In this document: piece after piece, positions 20,075 to 28,249 of the stretch
Layout of the letters: the number at the start of each line of letters is the position of its first letter
Position numbering within the stretch: the stretch's first letter is position 1
NCBI RefSeq assembly: GCF_900129425.1
Contig: NZ_LT670817.1
Location: forward strand, 8,274,001-8,338,000
Origin: Bradyrhizobium erythrophlei
Lineage (GTDB): Bacteria; Pseudomonadota; Alphaproteobacteria; Rhizobiales; Xanthobacteraceae
Direction of reading: 5' to 3'
DNA length: 64,000 bases
The notes under the pieces: generated by a model
The model's database searches: none
What the model saw: only the letters and a program-made list of their open reading frames with translations
What the model was told of the DNA's origin: nothing
Program-made: the position numbers and the translations under genes

Positions 20075-21160
20075 ATGTCGATGCTCCCTGAAGCCAAACT
20101 TGATATTCTGCTGGCGCACCACGCTTCGCTCGAGGCGCAGCTGCTCGGCCAGGTGAATTCCGAGAGCTATGTGCGGATCACGCGCGAACTCGCCGAACTC
20201 AATCCGCTGATCGACGCGGTCAAGGCCTACCGCGCCACCAACAAGGAGATCGCGGATATCGAGGCGCTGATATCGGACCCCTCAACCGACGCCGACATGC
20301 GCGGCATGGCGGAAGCCGAGCACGAGACGCTTGCGGCGCGCAGCGTCGATCTGGCGCAGCAGATCCGCGTGGCGCTGCTGCCCAAGGACGCCATGGACGA
20401 TCGCAACGTCGTGCTGGAAATCCGCGCCGGCACCGGCGGCGACGAGGCCGCCTTGTTCGCCGGCGACCTGTTCCGGATGTATGAGCGCTTCGCGGCCCTG
20501 CAGGGCTGGAAGGTCGAGGTGATCTCGGCCAGCGAAGGCACCATGGGCGGCTTCAAGGAAATCATCGCCGAGGTACAGGGCCGCGGCGCGTTCGCCAGGC
20601 TGAAATTCGAATCCGGCGTGCACCGGGTGCAGCGCGTGCCCGACACCGAGACCCAGGGGCGCATTCACACCTCGGCGGCGACGGTGGCCGTGCTGCCGGA
20701 GGTCGAGGAGGTCGACGTCGACATCAAGAGCGACGATCTGCGGATCGAGACCATGCGCTCGCAGGGCGCCGGCGGCCAGCATGTCAACAAGACCGAATCC
20801 GCGATCCGCATCACCCATATTCCGACCGGCATCGTGGTGATGATGCAGGACAGCCGCTCGCAGCACAAGAACCGCGCCTCGGCGATGAACATCCTGCGCT
20901 CCCGCATCTACGACGCCGAGCAGCAGCGCATCAATGCGACCCGCGCGGCGGACCGCCGTGAGAAGGTCGGGTCCGGCGATCGCTCCGAGCGCATCCGCAC
21001 CTATAATTTTCCACAAGGCCGCGTCACCGATCACCGCATCAACCTCACGCTCTATAAACTTCCGCAGGTGATCGCGGGCGAAGCGCTCGGCGAACTGGTC
21101 GATGCCTTGACCACGGAGCATCAGGCAGCGCAGCTCGCCGCCCAGGGCGCCGCGGCGTGA
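20075..21160 (+). CDS. prfA: Peptide chain release factor 1
   Basis: RF1 ends translation at UAG and UAA codons. The 361-residue protein has the GGQ motif at residues 233-235 within RSQGAGGQHVNKTESAIRI, the codon-recognition region with RVPDTETQGRIHTSAATV, and the C-terminal GSGDRSERIRTYNFPQGR, all characteristic of RF1. The GGQ glutamine is the methylation target of PrmC, whose gene follows. Start ATG at 20075. Confidence 0.98.
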   Translation: MSMLPEAKLDILLAHHASLEAQLLGQVNSESYVRITRELAELNPLIDAVKAYRATNKEIADIEALISDPSTDADMRGMAEAEHETLAARSVDLAQQIRVALLPKDAMDDRNVVLEIRAGTGGDEAALFAGDLFRMYERFAALQGWKVEVISASEGTMGGFKEIIAEVQGRGAFARLKFESGVHRVQRVPDTETQGRIHTSAATVAVLPEVEEVDVDIKSDDLRIETMRSQGAGGQHVNKTESAIRITHIPTGIVVMMQDSRSQHKNRASAMNILRSRIYDAEQQRINATRAADRREKVGSGDRSERIRTYNFPQGRVTDHRINLTLYKLPQVIAGEALGELVDALTTEHQAAQLAAQGAAA

Positions 21161-21173
21161 GTAATCTCCCCTC

Positions 21174-21333
21174 GTCGTCCCTGCGAAGCCCAAGACGCCG
21201 CAACAATATCGGTGTCGTCCCTGCGAAGGCAGAGACCCATAGCTACCCTCGGTCGCTATTGCGAAAGGTATCAATACCCACCACCCATATCGTGGGGCCG
21301 CGGCGTATGGGTCCCCGCTTTCGCGGGGACGAC
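21174..21333. repeat. Palindromic repeat, family C copy 1, abutting prmC
   Basis: CGTCGTCCCTGCGAAG at the left and CCCCGCTTTCGCGGGGACGAC at the right, with CCCATA / TATGGG inner arms and an extra partial copy starting near 21213. It ends three bases before the prmC ATG. Confidence 0.85.
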
Positions 21334-21335
21334 GC

Positions 21336-22208
21336 ATGACCGGACAAAGCGTCGATACCGCGCGCCGCACGCTCGCGGCACGATTCAAATCCGGCGCCAT
21401 CGAGTCTGCCGAACTCGACGCCCGGATTCTGATCGGCGCGGCGCTCGGTCTCGATCTCACCGGCGTGATCGCGGCGGCGAGCCGGCTTCTCACGGCGGAT
21501 GAATCCAAACGTATCGAGGAATTCGCGCAGCGCCGCCTTGGCGGCGAGCCGGTCGCGCGCATTCTCGGCGTCAAGGAATTCTGGGGCCTGCCGCTGAAAC
21601 TTTCGGCCGCGACGCTGGTGCCGCGGCCCGACACTGAAACCGTGGTCGAACTGGCGCTGGAAATGGTGTGCGCCGGACTCCCTCTCCATCACCAGCTGCG
21701 CATCGCAGATCTCGGCACCGGCTCGGGCGCGATTTTATTGGCGCTGTTGTCCGAATTGCCGGACGCGTACGGGTTCGGTACCGACATCAGCGTGGCGGCG
21801 CTGCGGACCGCGAGCAGCAATGCCGCCTGTCTGGGACTGGCCGGTCGCGCCGCGTTCATCGCCTGCGATTATGCGGCGGCGCTGTCGGGTCCATTCGATC
21901 TGATCGTATCGAACCCGCCCTATATCCGCTCCGCCGACATCGCCGAACTCTCCACCGAGGTCCGCGATCACGATCCGCTGCTTGCGCTCGACGGCGGCCC
22001 GGACGGACTTGACGCCTATCGCGCCATCATTCCCCAGGCCGCGGCGCTGTTGGCGCCGGGCGGCACTCTGGTTGTGGAAGCGGGCCAGGGCCAAAGCGGC
22101 CAGATTCAGGGTTTGATGACGGCGACAGGGCTAACGCTCGATTGGCCTGTGAAAGCCGATCTGGCCGGGGTTCGCCGGGCGGTCGCGGGCCGGAAACTGC
22201 CCCTATAA
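21336..22208 (+). CDS. prmC: Release factor glutamine N5-methyltransferase PrmC
   Basis: PrmC methylates the GGQ glutamine of RF1 and RF2, raising termination efficiency. The 290-residue protein has the N-terminal helical domain (SAELDARILIGAALGLD), the SAM motif IADLGTGSGAILLALLSELP near 127-146, and the substrate-binding NPPY at residues 193-196. The start ATG at 21336 lies three bases after a family C repeat, so the sequence that would pair with 16S rRNA (GCGGGGA) belongs to the repeat. It follows prfA, its functional partner, on the same strand. Confidence 0.96.
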   Translation: MTGQSVDTARRTLAARFKSGAIESAELDARILIGAALGLDLTGVIAAASRLLTADESKRIEEFAQRRLGGEPVARILGVKEFWGLPLKLSAATLVPRPDTETVVELALEMVCAGLPLHHQLRIADLGTGSGAILLALLSELPDAYGFGTDISVAALRTASSNAACLGLAGRAAFIACDYAAALSGPFDLIVSNPPYIRSADIAELSTEVRDHDPLLALDGGPDGLDAYRAIIPQAAALLAPGGTLVVEAGQGQSGQIQGLMTATGLTLDWPVKADLAGVRRAVAGRKLPL

Positions 22209-22660
22209 AGCCTGATTGGAATGCAAAAAAACCACTTGGAATATTCCTCGGGAGCGACTACGTTCCGCCCACAACATCGGTCCAGGGTTGCTGGCCCCTT
22301 AGATACCCCTTAGGGATATTATGGGTGAAGGCCAGAGTTCTCAAAGCGAGAGCCCGCCCCGAGTGAAAGGTTCCAAAACGCAGGTCGAGTTGAGCGCGAT
22401 GGCTGAGAGAGCTGCGCTGCTTCCGATCGCAAAGCGAACGAAAGCCTGATATTGCGCCTGAAAACTCACGCGAAAAACCTGTGCTTGTTTTGGCAGGCGG
22501 GATGATTTGAGGCAGCCAGCGCCGTCCGCTGGACTGTTGGGGAGCGCGTCTTTGTTGACCGCGACGTACGGCAAAATCTGTGTGGAATCGAACGGCACCG
22601 CGATTCGGTGCGCGTGACGCGTGCCGGATCGGGCAAGGCGGACTATGACAGCGACAATCC
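22209..22660. other. Leader region with a possible 42-aa small ORF (22321-22449 +)
   Basis: A 450-base region between prmC and the DUF4167 gene. One small plus-strand ORF, ATG 22321 to TGA 22449, encodes 42 residues (starts MGEGQSSQSESPPRVKGSKT), with an AGGG eight bases upstream. An 85-codon minus-strand frame (22341-22598) overlaps it. Neither has a recognisable domain, so neither is called a gene. The region is less GC-rich than its neighbours. Confidence 0.3.
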
Positions 22661-22770
22661 AGGGCTAATTGCCAGGGCCAATTGCCAAGGGCTATTTGCC
22701 AAGGCTAGTCGATAAGGCTGCTAATCACTCAAGGCTACTCATCACTCAAGACTGGTAACTTCAGGGCTGG
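22661..22770 (+). repeat. Degenerate short tandem array upstream of DUF4167 gene
   Basis: About eight imperfect units of 13-17 bases built on the words AGGGCTAATTGCC, AGGGCCAATTGCC, AAGGGCTATTTGCC, AAGGCTAGTCGAT, AAGGCTGCTAATCACTC, AAGGCTACTCATCACTC and AAGACTGG. The array ends about 15 bases before the DUF4167 start codon. Confidence 0.7.
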
Positions 22771-22784
22771 AATAAAGGCGAGAC

Positions 22785-23528
22785 ATGAGAAACGGTCAGA
22801 ACAACAACAAGCGGATGCGAAACCGGAACAACAACAATAATAACAACAACAATAACAACCGGCGCGGTCAGAACCCGATGACGCGGGTGTTCGAATCCAA
22901 CGGTCCCGATATCAAGATTCGCGGCACCGCATCTCACGTTGCGGAAAAATATGTGCAGCTCGCGCGCGATGCGCGCTCTTCCGGCGATCCGGTCGCCGCC
23001 GAGAATTACTATCAGCACGCCGAGCATTATTTCCGCCTGATCGCCGCCGCCCAGGAGCAGTTCCGCCAGAACCAGCCGCAGCCGCGCACCGAGAACGAAA
23101 TGCCCTCGGAGGACGGCGACGACGAGAGCGAGAGCTTCTCGAATTTCGGCCAGGAGCCCGGCTTCGTTCCGGCGCAGCCGCAGCCGTTCGTGCCCCGCGA
23201 CAACAATCCGCGCGATCACCAGCGCGAGGGGCAACCCTACCAGCCGCGCGAGCAGCATCCGCCGCGGGAACATCGCGAGCACCGTCCGCAGCCTCAGTTT
23301 CAACCGCCGCAGCCGCAACCGCAGCCGGTGATTCCCGACAATGTCAGCGTCGATCGCCTGCCCTCCTTCATCACCGGACCGCAGCCGCAGATCAATGGCG
23401 GCCCCGGCGCCTTCGAAGGCGGCGGCGAGCGCTTCCCGCGCCGTCGGCGCCGGCCCCACGGCCCGCGCCCCGAAGGCGCCGCCGCGCCGGCGACACCCGG
23501 CGACGATTTCAATCCGGGCAATGAGTAA
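22785..23528 (+). CDS. DUF4167 domain-containing protein
   Basis: A 247-residue alphaproteobacterial protein. The conserved DUF4167 domain covers about residues 26-100 (NPMTRVFESNGPDIKIRGTA, then YVQLARDARSSGDPVAAENY and QHAEHYFRLI), a helical TPR-like segment. Before it is a run of eleven asparagines (residues 15-25); after it is a long Gln/Pro/Arg/His-rich low-complexity tail. Such basic disordered flanks suggest RNA or ribosome association, but function is unknown. It commonly lies after prmC in rhizobia, as here. A degenerate tandem array sits just upstream. Confidence 0.9.
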   Translation: MRNGQNNNKRMRNRNNNNNNNNNNNRRGQNPMTRVFESNGPDIKIRGTASHVAEKYVQLARDARSSGDPVAAENYYQHAEHYFRLIAAAQEQFRQNQPQPRTENEMPSEDGDDESESFSNFGQEPGFVPAQPQPFVPRDNNPRDHQREGQPYQPREQHPPREHREHRPQPQFQPPQPQPQPVIPDNVSVDRLPSFITGPQPQINGGPGAFEGGGERFPRRRRRPHGPRPEGAAAPATPGDDFNPGNE

Positions 23529-23565
23529 GACGACTATCTTTCGTTCGTCGTAAGCGCTTCTCTCC

Positions 23566-23601
23566 ACCCTCCCTTGAAGGGGCCCTCCAGGGGAGGGTAA
23601 G
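23566..23601. repeat. Partial family E palindrome
   Basis: ACCCTCCCTTGAAGGGG and CCCTCCAGGGGAGGGT form a compact hairpin between the convergent DUF4167 and methyltransferase genes, where it could act as a terminator. Confidence 0.7.
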
Positions 23602-23646
23602 AAATTCGGGCGCCACAAATGGCGCCACAAATAGTGTGTCGATTTT

Positions 23647-24402
23647 CTACCGCTGCAGCGGCACGTCGTCCCGCTGCAGCGAAGACGGCACCAGCGCCGG
23701 CTCCAGCGCCGGAATCAGCCGCGTGCGTTCGCGGTGCGCCGGGATCGCGCGGTAGACCTGCTTGGTGGCTTCCACGATATGAACGCCGGCGAACGGCAGC
23801 GACAGCGCGGCGCCGACGCGCTCCCACGCCATGGCGGAGCGCAGGAACCAGCCGCCGCCGACCGGCGGCATGAACAGCGCCTCGCCCCACGCCGTCGGCG
23901 TGAACCAGGTCTGCCGCAGCAATTGCGTGATCTGCGAGCGCGAATACGGCCGGCCGTGACCGAACGGCGTGTTGTCGGTGCGCGTCCATACCCCGCGCCG
24001 GTTCGGAATAATCGCCATCACCCGGCCGGACGGCGCCAGCACCCGCCACACCTCGCGCAACAGCCCTTCCGGATCGTCGGACATTTCCAGCGCATGAACC
24101 AGCAAAATACGATCGACCGCGGCATCCGGCAGCGGCAGTGAAAATTCATCGACCAGTGTTGCCAGGGTCGGCCGCGCGGTCGGCCATTTCAGCACCCCCT
24201 GCGCCGCCGGCATGAAGGCGATGCAGCGCTCGGAGTCCTCGCGGAACAGGCCGAGATAGGGCGTCGGATAGCCGAGGCCGAGCACCCGCTGCCCCCCGGC
24301 GTTCGGCCAGCGCGCATGAATGCCGCGATTGATCAGCCGCCGCGCCACGATGCCGAGGCGCTGCGAATAGAAATCGCGGAGATCGATGACATCGATGGTC
24401 AT
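23647..24402 (-). CDS. Class I SAM-dependent methyltransferase
   Basis: A 251-residue methyltransferase-like protein. Features are DLRDFYSQRLGIVARR at the start, RVLGLGYPTPYLG in place of a canonical glycine-rich motif I (LGLGYPTPYL, so SAM binding is somewhat degenerate), PDAAVDRILLVHALEMSDD and REVWRVLAPSGRVMAIIPNR (motifs II and III). I recall it as a conserved rhizobial protein next to gloB. The two genes are divergent with a 130-base gap. Substrate unknown. Confidence 0.88.
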   Translation of the reverse strand: MTIDVIDLRDFYSQRLGIVARRLINRGIHARWPNAGGQRVLGLGYPTPYLGLFREDSERCIAFMPAAQGVLKWPTARPTLATLVDEFSLPLPDAAVDRILLVHALEMSDDPEGLLREVWRVLAPSGRVMAIIPNRRGVWTRTDNTPFGHGRPYSRSQITQLLRQTWFTPTAWGEALFMPPVGGGWFLRSAMAWERVGAALSLPFAGVHIVEATKQVYRAIPAHRERTRLIPALEPALVPSSLQRDDVPLQR

Positions 24403-24532
24403 GGCAATAATCTAACACGTCGCCGGGCTCATGGGCGTGCCGAATATCGCATTGCCCAATGGCTGTTAACGCCATATCTCATGCCCGGATATGGCTGTGC
24501 CAGCGTTCTGGCCTCACCCTCACGGAGATATC

Positions 24533-25300
24533 ATGGCTGCCGAAATCCGCCTGTTCCCCTGCCTCACCGACAATTTCGGTTACCTGATCCACGACCCCGC
24601 GACCAAGGCGACCGCCGCGGTCGACGCGCCGGAAGCCGCCCCGGTCATCAAGGCGCTGGAGCGCGAGGGCTGGACGCTGACGGATATTCTGGTCACCCAT
24701 CATCATGGCGACCATGTCGGCGGCGTCGCCGAACTGAAGCGGAAATACGGGTGTCGCGTGGTCGCGCCCCATGACAAATCCGCTGCCATCGCCAATGTCG
24801 ACCTGCGCGTCGGCCAGGGCGATATCGTCAAGGTCGGAGGCCTGCTGGCGCGGGTGCTGGAAACCCCGGGCCATACCCTCGACCACATCAGCTATGTATT
24901 CGACAACGACAAGGCATTGTTCGCCGCCGACACGCTGTTCTCGATCGGCTGCGGACGGGTGTTCGAGGGCAACTATCCGATGATGTGGGAGTCGCTGTTG
25001 AAGCTGCGCGCCCTGCCCGACGATTTCAAACTCTATTGCGGGCATGAATACACCGCCGCCAACGTCAAATTCGCGCTCACGATCGAACCGGACAATGCCG
25101 CGCTGAAAGCGCGCGCCGAGGAAGTGAAACGCTTGCGCGCCGACAACAGACCGACAATTCCGACGCTGCTTGGCGAGGAGAAGAAAGCCAATGTGTTCCT
25201 GCGCGCCGACGAGCCGTCGGTCGCGGCCAGCGTGCGGATGAAAGGCAGGAGCGCGGCGGAAGTGTTCGGCGAATTGCGCGAACGCAAGAACAAGTCCTGA
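24533..25300 (+). CDS. gloB: Hydroxyacylglutathione hydrolase (glyoxalase II)
   Basis: Glyoxalase II hydrolyses S-lactoylglutathione to lactate and glutathione, finishing methylglyoxal detoxification. The 255-residue metallo-beta-lactamase fold has the dinuclear metal signature THHHGDHVGG (His56, His58, Asp60, His61), ETPGHTLDHISYV, ADTLFSIGCGRVFEG and YCGHEYTAANVKFAL. The ATG at 24533 follows a GGAG ribosome-binding site; a frame extending to 24491 lacks similarity. The cupin gene follows after 13 bases. Confidence 0.97.
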   Translation: MAAEIRLFPCLTDNFGYLIHDPATKATAAVDAPEAAPVIKALEREGWTLTDILVTHHHGDHVGGVAELKRKYGCRVVAPHDKSAAIANVDLRVGQGDIVKVGGLLARVLETPGHTLDHISYVFDNDKALFAADTLFSIGCGRVFEGNYPMMWESLLKLRALPDDFKLYCGHEYTAANVKFALTIEPDNAALKARAEEVKRLRADNRPTIPTLLGEEKKANVFLRADEPSVAASVRMKGRSAAEVFGELRERKNKS

Positions 25301-25313
25301 TGGGCAAATCCTG

Positions 25314-25748
25314 ATGGGCAGGCTGCCTTCCGCCGCCGACATCATCGCCCGGCTTGCATTGAAGCCGCACCCCGAAGGCGGGCACTATCGCGAGACGTTT
25401 CGCGATACGCGCCTCGACGCCAACGGACGCGCGTTGTCGACCGCGATCTATTTCCTGCTGGCGCGCGGCGAGCGCTCGCACTGGCATCGCATCGATGCGG
25501 TGGAGATCTGGCACTACTACGCCGGCAGCGCGCTGACCCTGCAAATTGCCAATGACGGGGACCAGCGCAGCGTCAGGCTCGGCCCCGATCTCGCCGCCGG
25601 CGAAGTGCCGCAGGCGGTCGTGCCGGCACAGGCGTGGCAGGCCGCCGAATCGACCGGCGACTGGACGCTGGTCGGATGCACCGTGGCACCGGGATTCGAC
25701 TTTGCGGCATTCGAATTGGCGCCGACGGGCTGGGCGCCTGCGAGCTAA
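25314..25748 (+). CDS. Cupin domain protein, DUF985 family
   Basis: A 144-residue single-domain cupin of the DUF985/YML079-like family. Its markers are KPHPEGGHYRETFRD, TAIYFLLARGERSHWHRID and AVEIWHYYAGSALTL, and the C-terminal GDWTLVGCTVAPGFDF. The His residues in SHWHRID and EIWHYY would form a metal or ligand site. Function is unsettled for the family. It is downstream of gloB with 13 bases between, so probably co-transcribed, followed by a family B repeat. Confidence 0.9.
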   Translation: MGRLPSAADIIARLALKPHPEGGHYRETFRDTRLDANGRALSTAIYFLLARGERSHWHRIDAVEIWHYYAGSALTLQIANDGDQRSVRLGPDLAAGEVPQAVVPAQAWQAAESTGDWTLVGCTVAPGFDFAAFELAPTGWAPAS

Positions 25749-25757
25749 GGCAACCCC

Positions 25758-25858
25758 GTCATTCCGGGGCGCGCGTCAGCGCGAGCCACAGATATGCAAT
25801 TGCACATCGGGGAATCCTTGGATTCCGGGTTCACGCGTCAACGCGTGCCCGGAATGAC
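25758..25858. repeat. Multi-stem palindromic repeat, family B copy 4
   Basis: GTCATTCCGGGGCGCGCG to GCCCGGAATGAC, with ATATGCAATTGCACAT and GGAATCCTTGGATTCC stems. It separates the convergent cupin and phbB genes and may serve as a terminator. Confidence 0.88.
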
Positions 25859-25867
25859 AAGATCAGA

Positions 25868-26593
25868 TCATGCGTGATACTGCCCGCCATTGACGGTCAG
25901 CGTCGATCCCGTGATGAAACCGGCATCGTCGGCGGCGAGGAATACCACGCTGCGCGCGATCTCCTCCGGCTCGCCGAGGCGGCCGGTCGGAATCAGCGGC
26001 AGGATGCTTTTCTCCAGCACCTCCTTCGGCACCGCCTGCACCATCTCGGTGTTGATATAGCCGGGGCAGATCACGTTCACCGTAACGCCAGCCTTGGCAT
26101 TCTCCAGCGCCAGCGCCTTGGTAAAGCCGATATCGCCGGCCTTTGCCGCCGAGTAATTGACCTGGCCGAACTGGCCCTTCTGGCCGTTGACCGAGGAGAT
26201 GTTGATGATGCGGCCGAATTTTCGGGCGCGCATGCCCTCGATCACCTGGCGCGTCACGTTGAACAGCGAACCGAGATTGGTATTGATCACCGCGTTCCAC
26301 TGATCGAGCGTCATCTTGTGGAACGCGCCATCCTTGGTGATGCCGGCATTGTTGACGAGTACCTCGACCGGACCGAGGTCGGCCTCCACCTGCTTGATGC
26401 CCGCGATGCAGGCCTCGAACGAACTGACATCCCATTTATAGACGGGAATGCCGGTGTCGGCCTTGAACTTCTCCGCCGCCGCGTCATTGCCTGCATAGGT
26501 CGCCGCGACCTTGTAGCCGGCGGCTTTCAGCGCCTTGCTGATTGCAGCCCCGATGCCCCGCGTTCCTCCCGTTACCACTGCAACACGTGCCAT
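25868..26593 (-). CDS. phbB: Acetoacetyl-CoA reductase (NADPH)
   Basis: PhbB (PhaB) reduces acetoacetyl-CoA to (R)-3-hydroxybutyryl-CoA, the monomer for polyhydroxybutyrate. The 241-residue short-chain dehydrogenase has the cofactor loop TGGTRGIGAAIS, NNAGITKDG, the catalytic Ser134, Tyr147 and Lys151 in INISSVNGQKGQFGQVNYSA, and PGYINTEMV. FGQ(V/T)NYSAAKAG is characteristic of acetoacetyl-CoA reductases. It follows phaA on the same strand, but a strong hairpin separates them. Confidence 0.96.
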   Translation of the reverse strand: MARVAVVTGGTRGIGAAISKALKAAGYKVAATYAGNDAAAEKFKADTGIPVYKWDVSSFEACIAGIKQVEADLGPVEVLVNNAGITKDGAFHKMTLDQWNAVINTNLGSLFNVTRQVIEGMRARKFGRIINISSVNGQKGQFGQVNYSAAKAGDIGFTKALALENAKAGVTVNVICPGYINTEMVQAVPKEVLEKSILPLIPTGRLGEPEEIARSVVFLAADDAGFITGSTLTVNGGQYHA

Positions 26594-26680
26594 GTTGTAT
26601 CCTTCCCTTGGTATTTTTGAATCACGGTTTTTATTTTTAGCTTTGAATTAAGCGGGCCGTTTGACGAACATCAAGAACAA

Positions 26681-26705
26681 AACGCCCGGCACGAGGCCGG
26701 GCGTT
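26681..26705 (-). terminator. Strong hairpin terminator between phaA and phbB
   Basis: A perfect 10-bp stem, AACGCCCGGC and GCCGGGCGTT, with a five-base loop. On the minus strand it is followed by a T-rich run (TTGTTCTT), the form of an intrinsic terminator for phaA. On the plus strand the tail is weaker. Confidence 0.75.
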
Positions 26706-26766
26706 TCATCTTAAGCTTTACCGATGCAGTTGCGAGATGATCTTTTCATCACGAAACGCCGCAGGA

Positions 26767-27945
26767 TTAGTCGCGTGCAATGCACATGGCGATGCCCATG
26801 CCGCCGCCAATGCACAGCGTGGCAAGGCCCTTCTTGGCGTCGCGCTTCTGCATTTCATGCAGCAGCGTCACCAGCACACGGGCACCGGAGGCGCCGACGG
26901 GGTGGCCGATGGCGATTGCGCCGCCGTTGACGTTGACCCTGGAGGTATCCCAGCCGAGATCCTTGTTGACCGCGCAGGCCTGCGCCGCGAACGCCTCGTT
27001 GGCCTCGATCAGGTCGAGATCGCCGATCTTCCAGCCCGCCTTCTTCAGCGCGGCGCGCGAAGCCGGGATCGGCCCGGTGCCCATGATCTTCGGATCGACG
27101 CCGGCCTGGCCCCAGGACACGATGCGTCCCAGCACGGTCCTGCCTTCCTTGGCCGCCTGCCTGGCGGTCATCAGCACCACCGCGGCTGCGCCGTCGTTGA
27201 TGCCGGAGGCGCTGCCGGCCGTCACGGTGCCGTCCTTCTCGAATGCCGGCTTGAGCTTGGCCATCGCTTCCAGCGTCGCGCCGTGACGGGGGTATTCGTC
27301 CGCATCCACGATAATGTCGCCCTTGCGCGACTTGATGGTGACCGGAACGATCTCGTCCTTGAACTTGCCGGCCTTCTGGGCCGCCTCGGCCTTGTTCTGC
27401 GAGGCCACGGCGAACTCGTCCTGGTGGGCGCGGGTGATCTGATATTGCTTGGCGACATTCTCGGCGGTGTTGCCCATGTGGTAGCCGTTGAAGGCATCCC
27501 ACAAGCCGTCCTTGATCATGGTGTCGACGAGTTCGACCGGACCCATCTTCACGCCGCCGCGCAGATACTGGGCGTGCGGGGCCATGCTCATGGATTCCTG
27601 GCCGCCGGCGACGACGATTTCGGAATCGCCGTTGAGCAGCGCCTGATAGCCCAGCGCCACCGTACGCAGGCCCGAGCCGCACAATTGATTGACGCCCCAG
27701 GCCGGGCTTTCGACCGGGATGCCGGCGGCGATCGAGGCCTGACGGGCCGGGTTCTGGCCCTGTGCCGCGGTCAGGATCTGACCCATGATGACCTCAGAAA
27801 CGCGGGCTGGCTCGATGCCCGCGCGCTCAAGGGCTGCCTTGATGGCGATGGCGCCGAGATCATGGGCCGGCATGGTGGCGAACGCGCCGTTGAAACTGCC
27901 GACCGGGGTGCGGGCGGCGCTGACGATGACGACATCGTCTGACAT
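26767..27945 (-). CDS. phaA: Acetyl-CoA acetyltransferase (beta-ketothiolase)
   Basis: PhaA condenses two acetyl-CoA to acetoacetyl-CoA, the entry into polyhydroxybutyrate synthesis. The 392-residue thiolase has the acylated Cys89 in NQLCGSGLRTV, NVNGGAIAIGHPVGASGAR with the catalytic His, and the terminal CIGGGMGIAMCIAR with the second catalytic Cys. The ATG at 27945 has AGGAG six bases upstream; another ATG two codons earlier would overlap that ribosome-binding site. It is divergent from the regulator phaR. Confidence 0.97.
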   Translation of the reverse strand: MSDDVVIVSAARTPVGSFNGAFATMPAHDLGAIAIKAALERAGIEPARVSEVIMGQILTAAQGQNPARQASIAAGIPVESPAWGVNQLCGSGLRTVALGYQALLNGDSEIVVAGGQESMSMAPHAQYLRGGVKMGPVELVDTMIKDGLWDAFNGYHMGNTAENVAKQYQITRAHQDEFAVASQNKAEAAQKAGKFKDEIVPVTIKSRKGDIIVDADEYPRHGATLEAMAKLKPAFEKDGTVTAGSASGINDGAAAVVLMTARQAAKEGRTVLGRIVSWGQAGVDPKIMGTGPIPASRAALKKAGWKIGDLDLIEANEAFAAQACAVNKDLGWDTSRVNVNGGAIAIGHPVGASGARVLVTLLHEMQKRDAKKGLATLCIGGGMGIAMCIARD

Positions 27946-28249
27946 GGACATCTCCTGGGCTTGAGGGTCTTGGACGGCGGGCGGCCGGATGGCGGGCCAG
28001 TCTCTCACTCTATATCCTGTTAACGGAGTTGGGGCATGTCAACCGGCCGGCGGCCGAAATTACGCCGCGGCGCATTCAAAACGATCCTCCCGGCACATTC
28101 CCGAACAGCCTCCATGCCTTGGAATTAACCGTCCGCACAAAACGGTGGCGGAACGGCGTTGAAAATGCTTACTTTGTTGCGATGCGTTGCTCTACGCCCT
28201 TCGGCGATGCCGTCGGGTTCCTTGTCCTCCTCGGTGCATGTGTGAGCCC
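27946..28249. promoter_or_regulatory. Divergent phaA / phaR control region
   Basis: A 304-base gap with no gene, expected to hold both promoters and any PhaR operator. A TTGACA hexamer for the phaA side is present (complement of 28037-28042), with TATAGA about 22 bases downstream, a long spacing. A short inverted repeat ACCGT/ACGGT at 28128-28146 is the only symmetry I noted near phaR. Confidence 0.4.

Noticed and set aside
22341..22598. 85-codon minus-strand frame before the DUF4167 gene
   Set aside because: No recognisable domain or upstream signal; not enough to call a gene.
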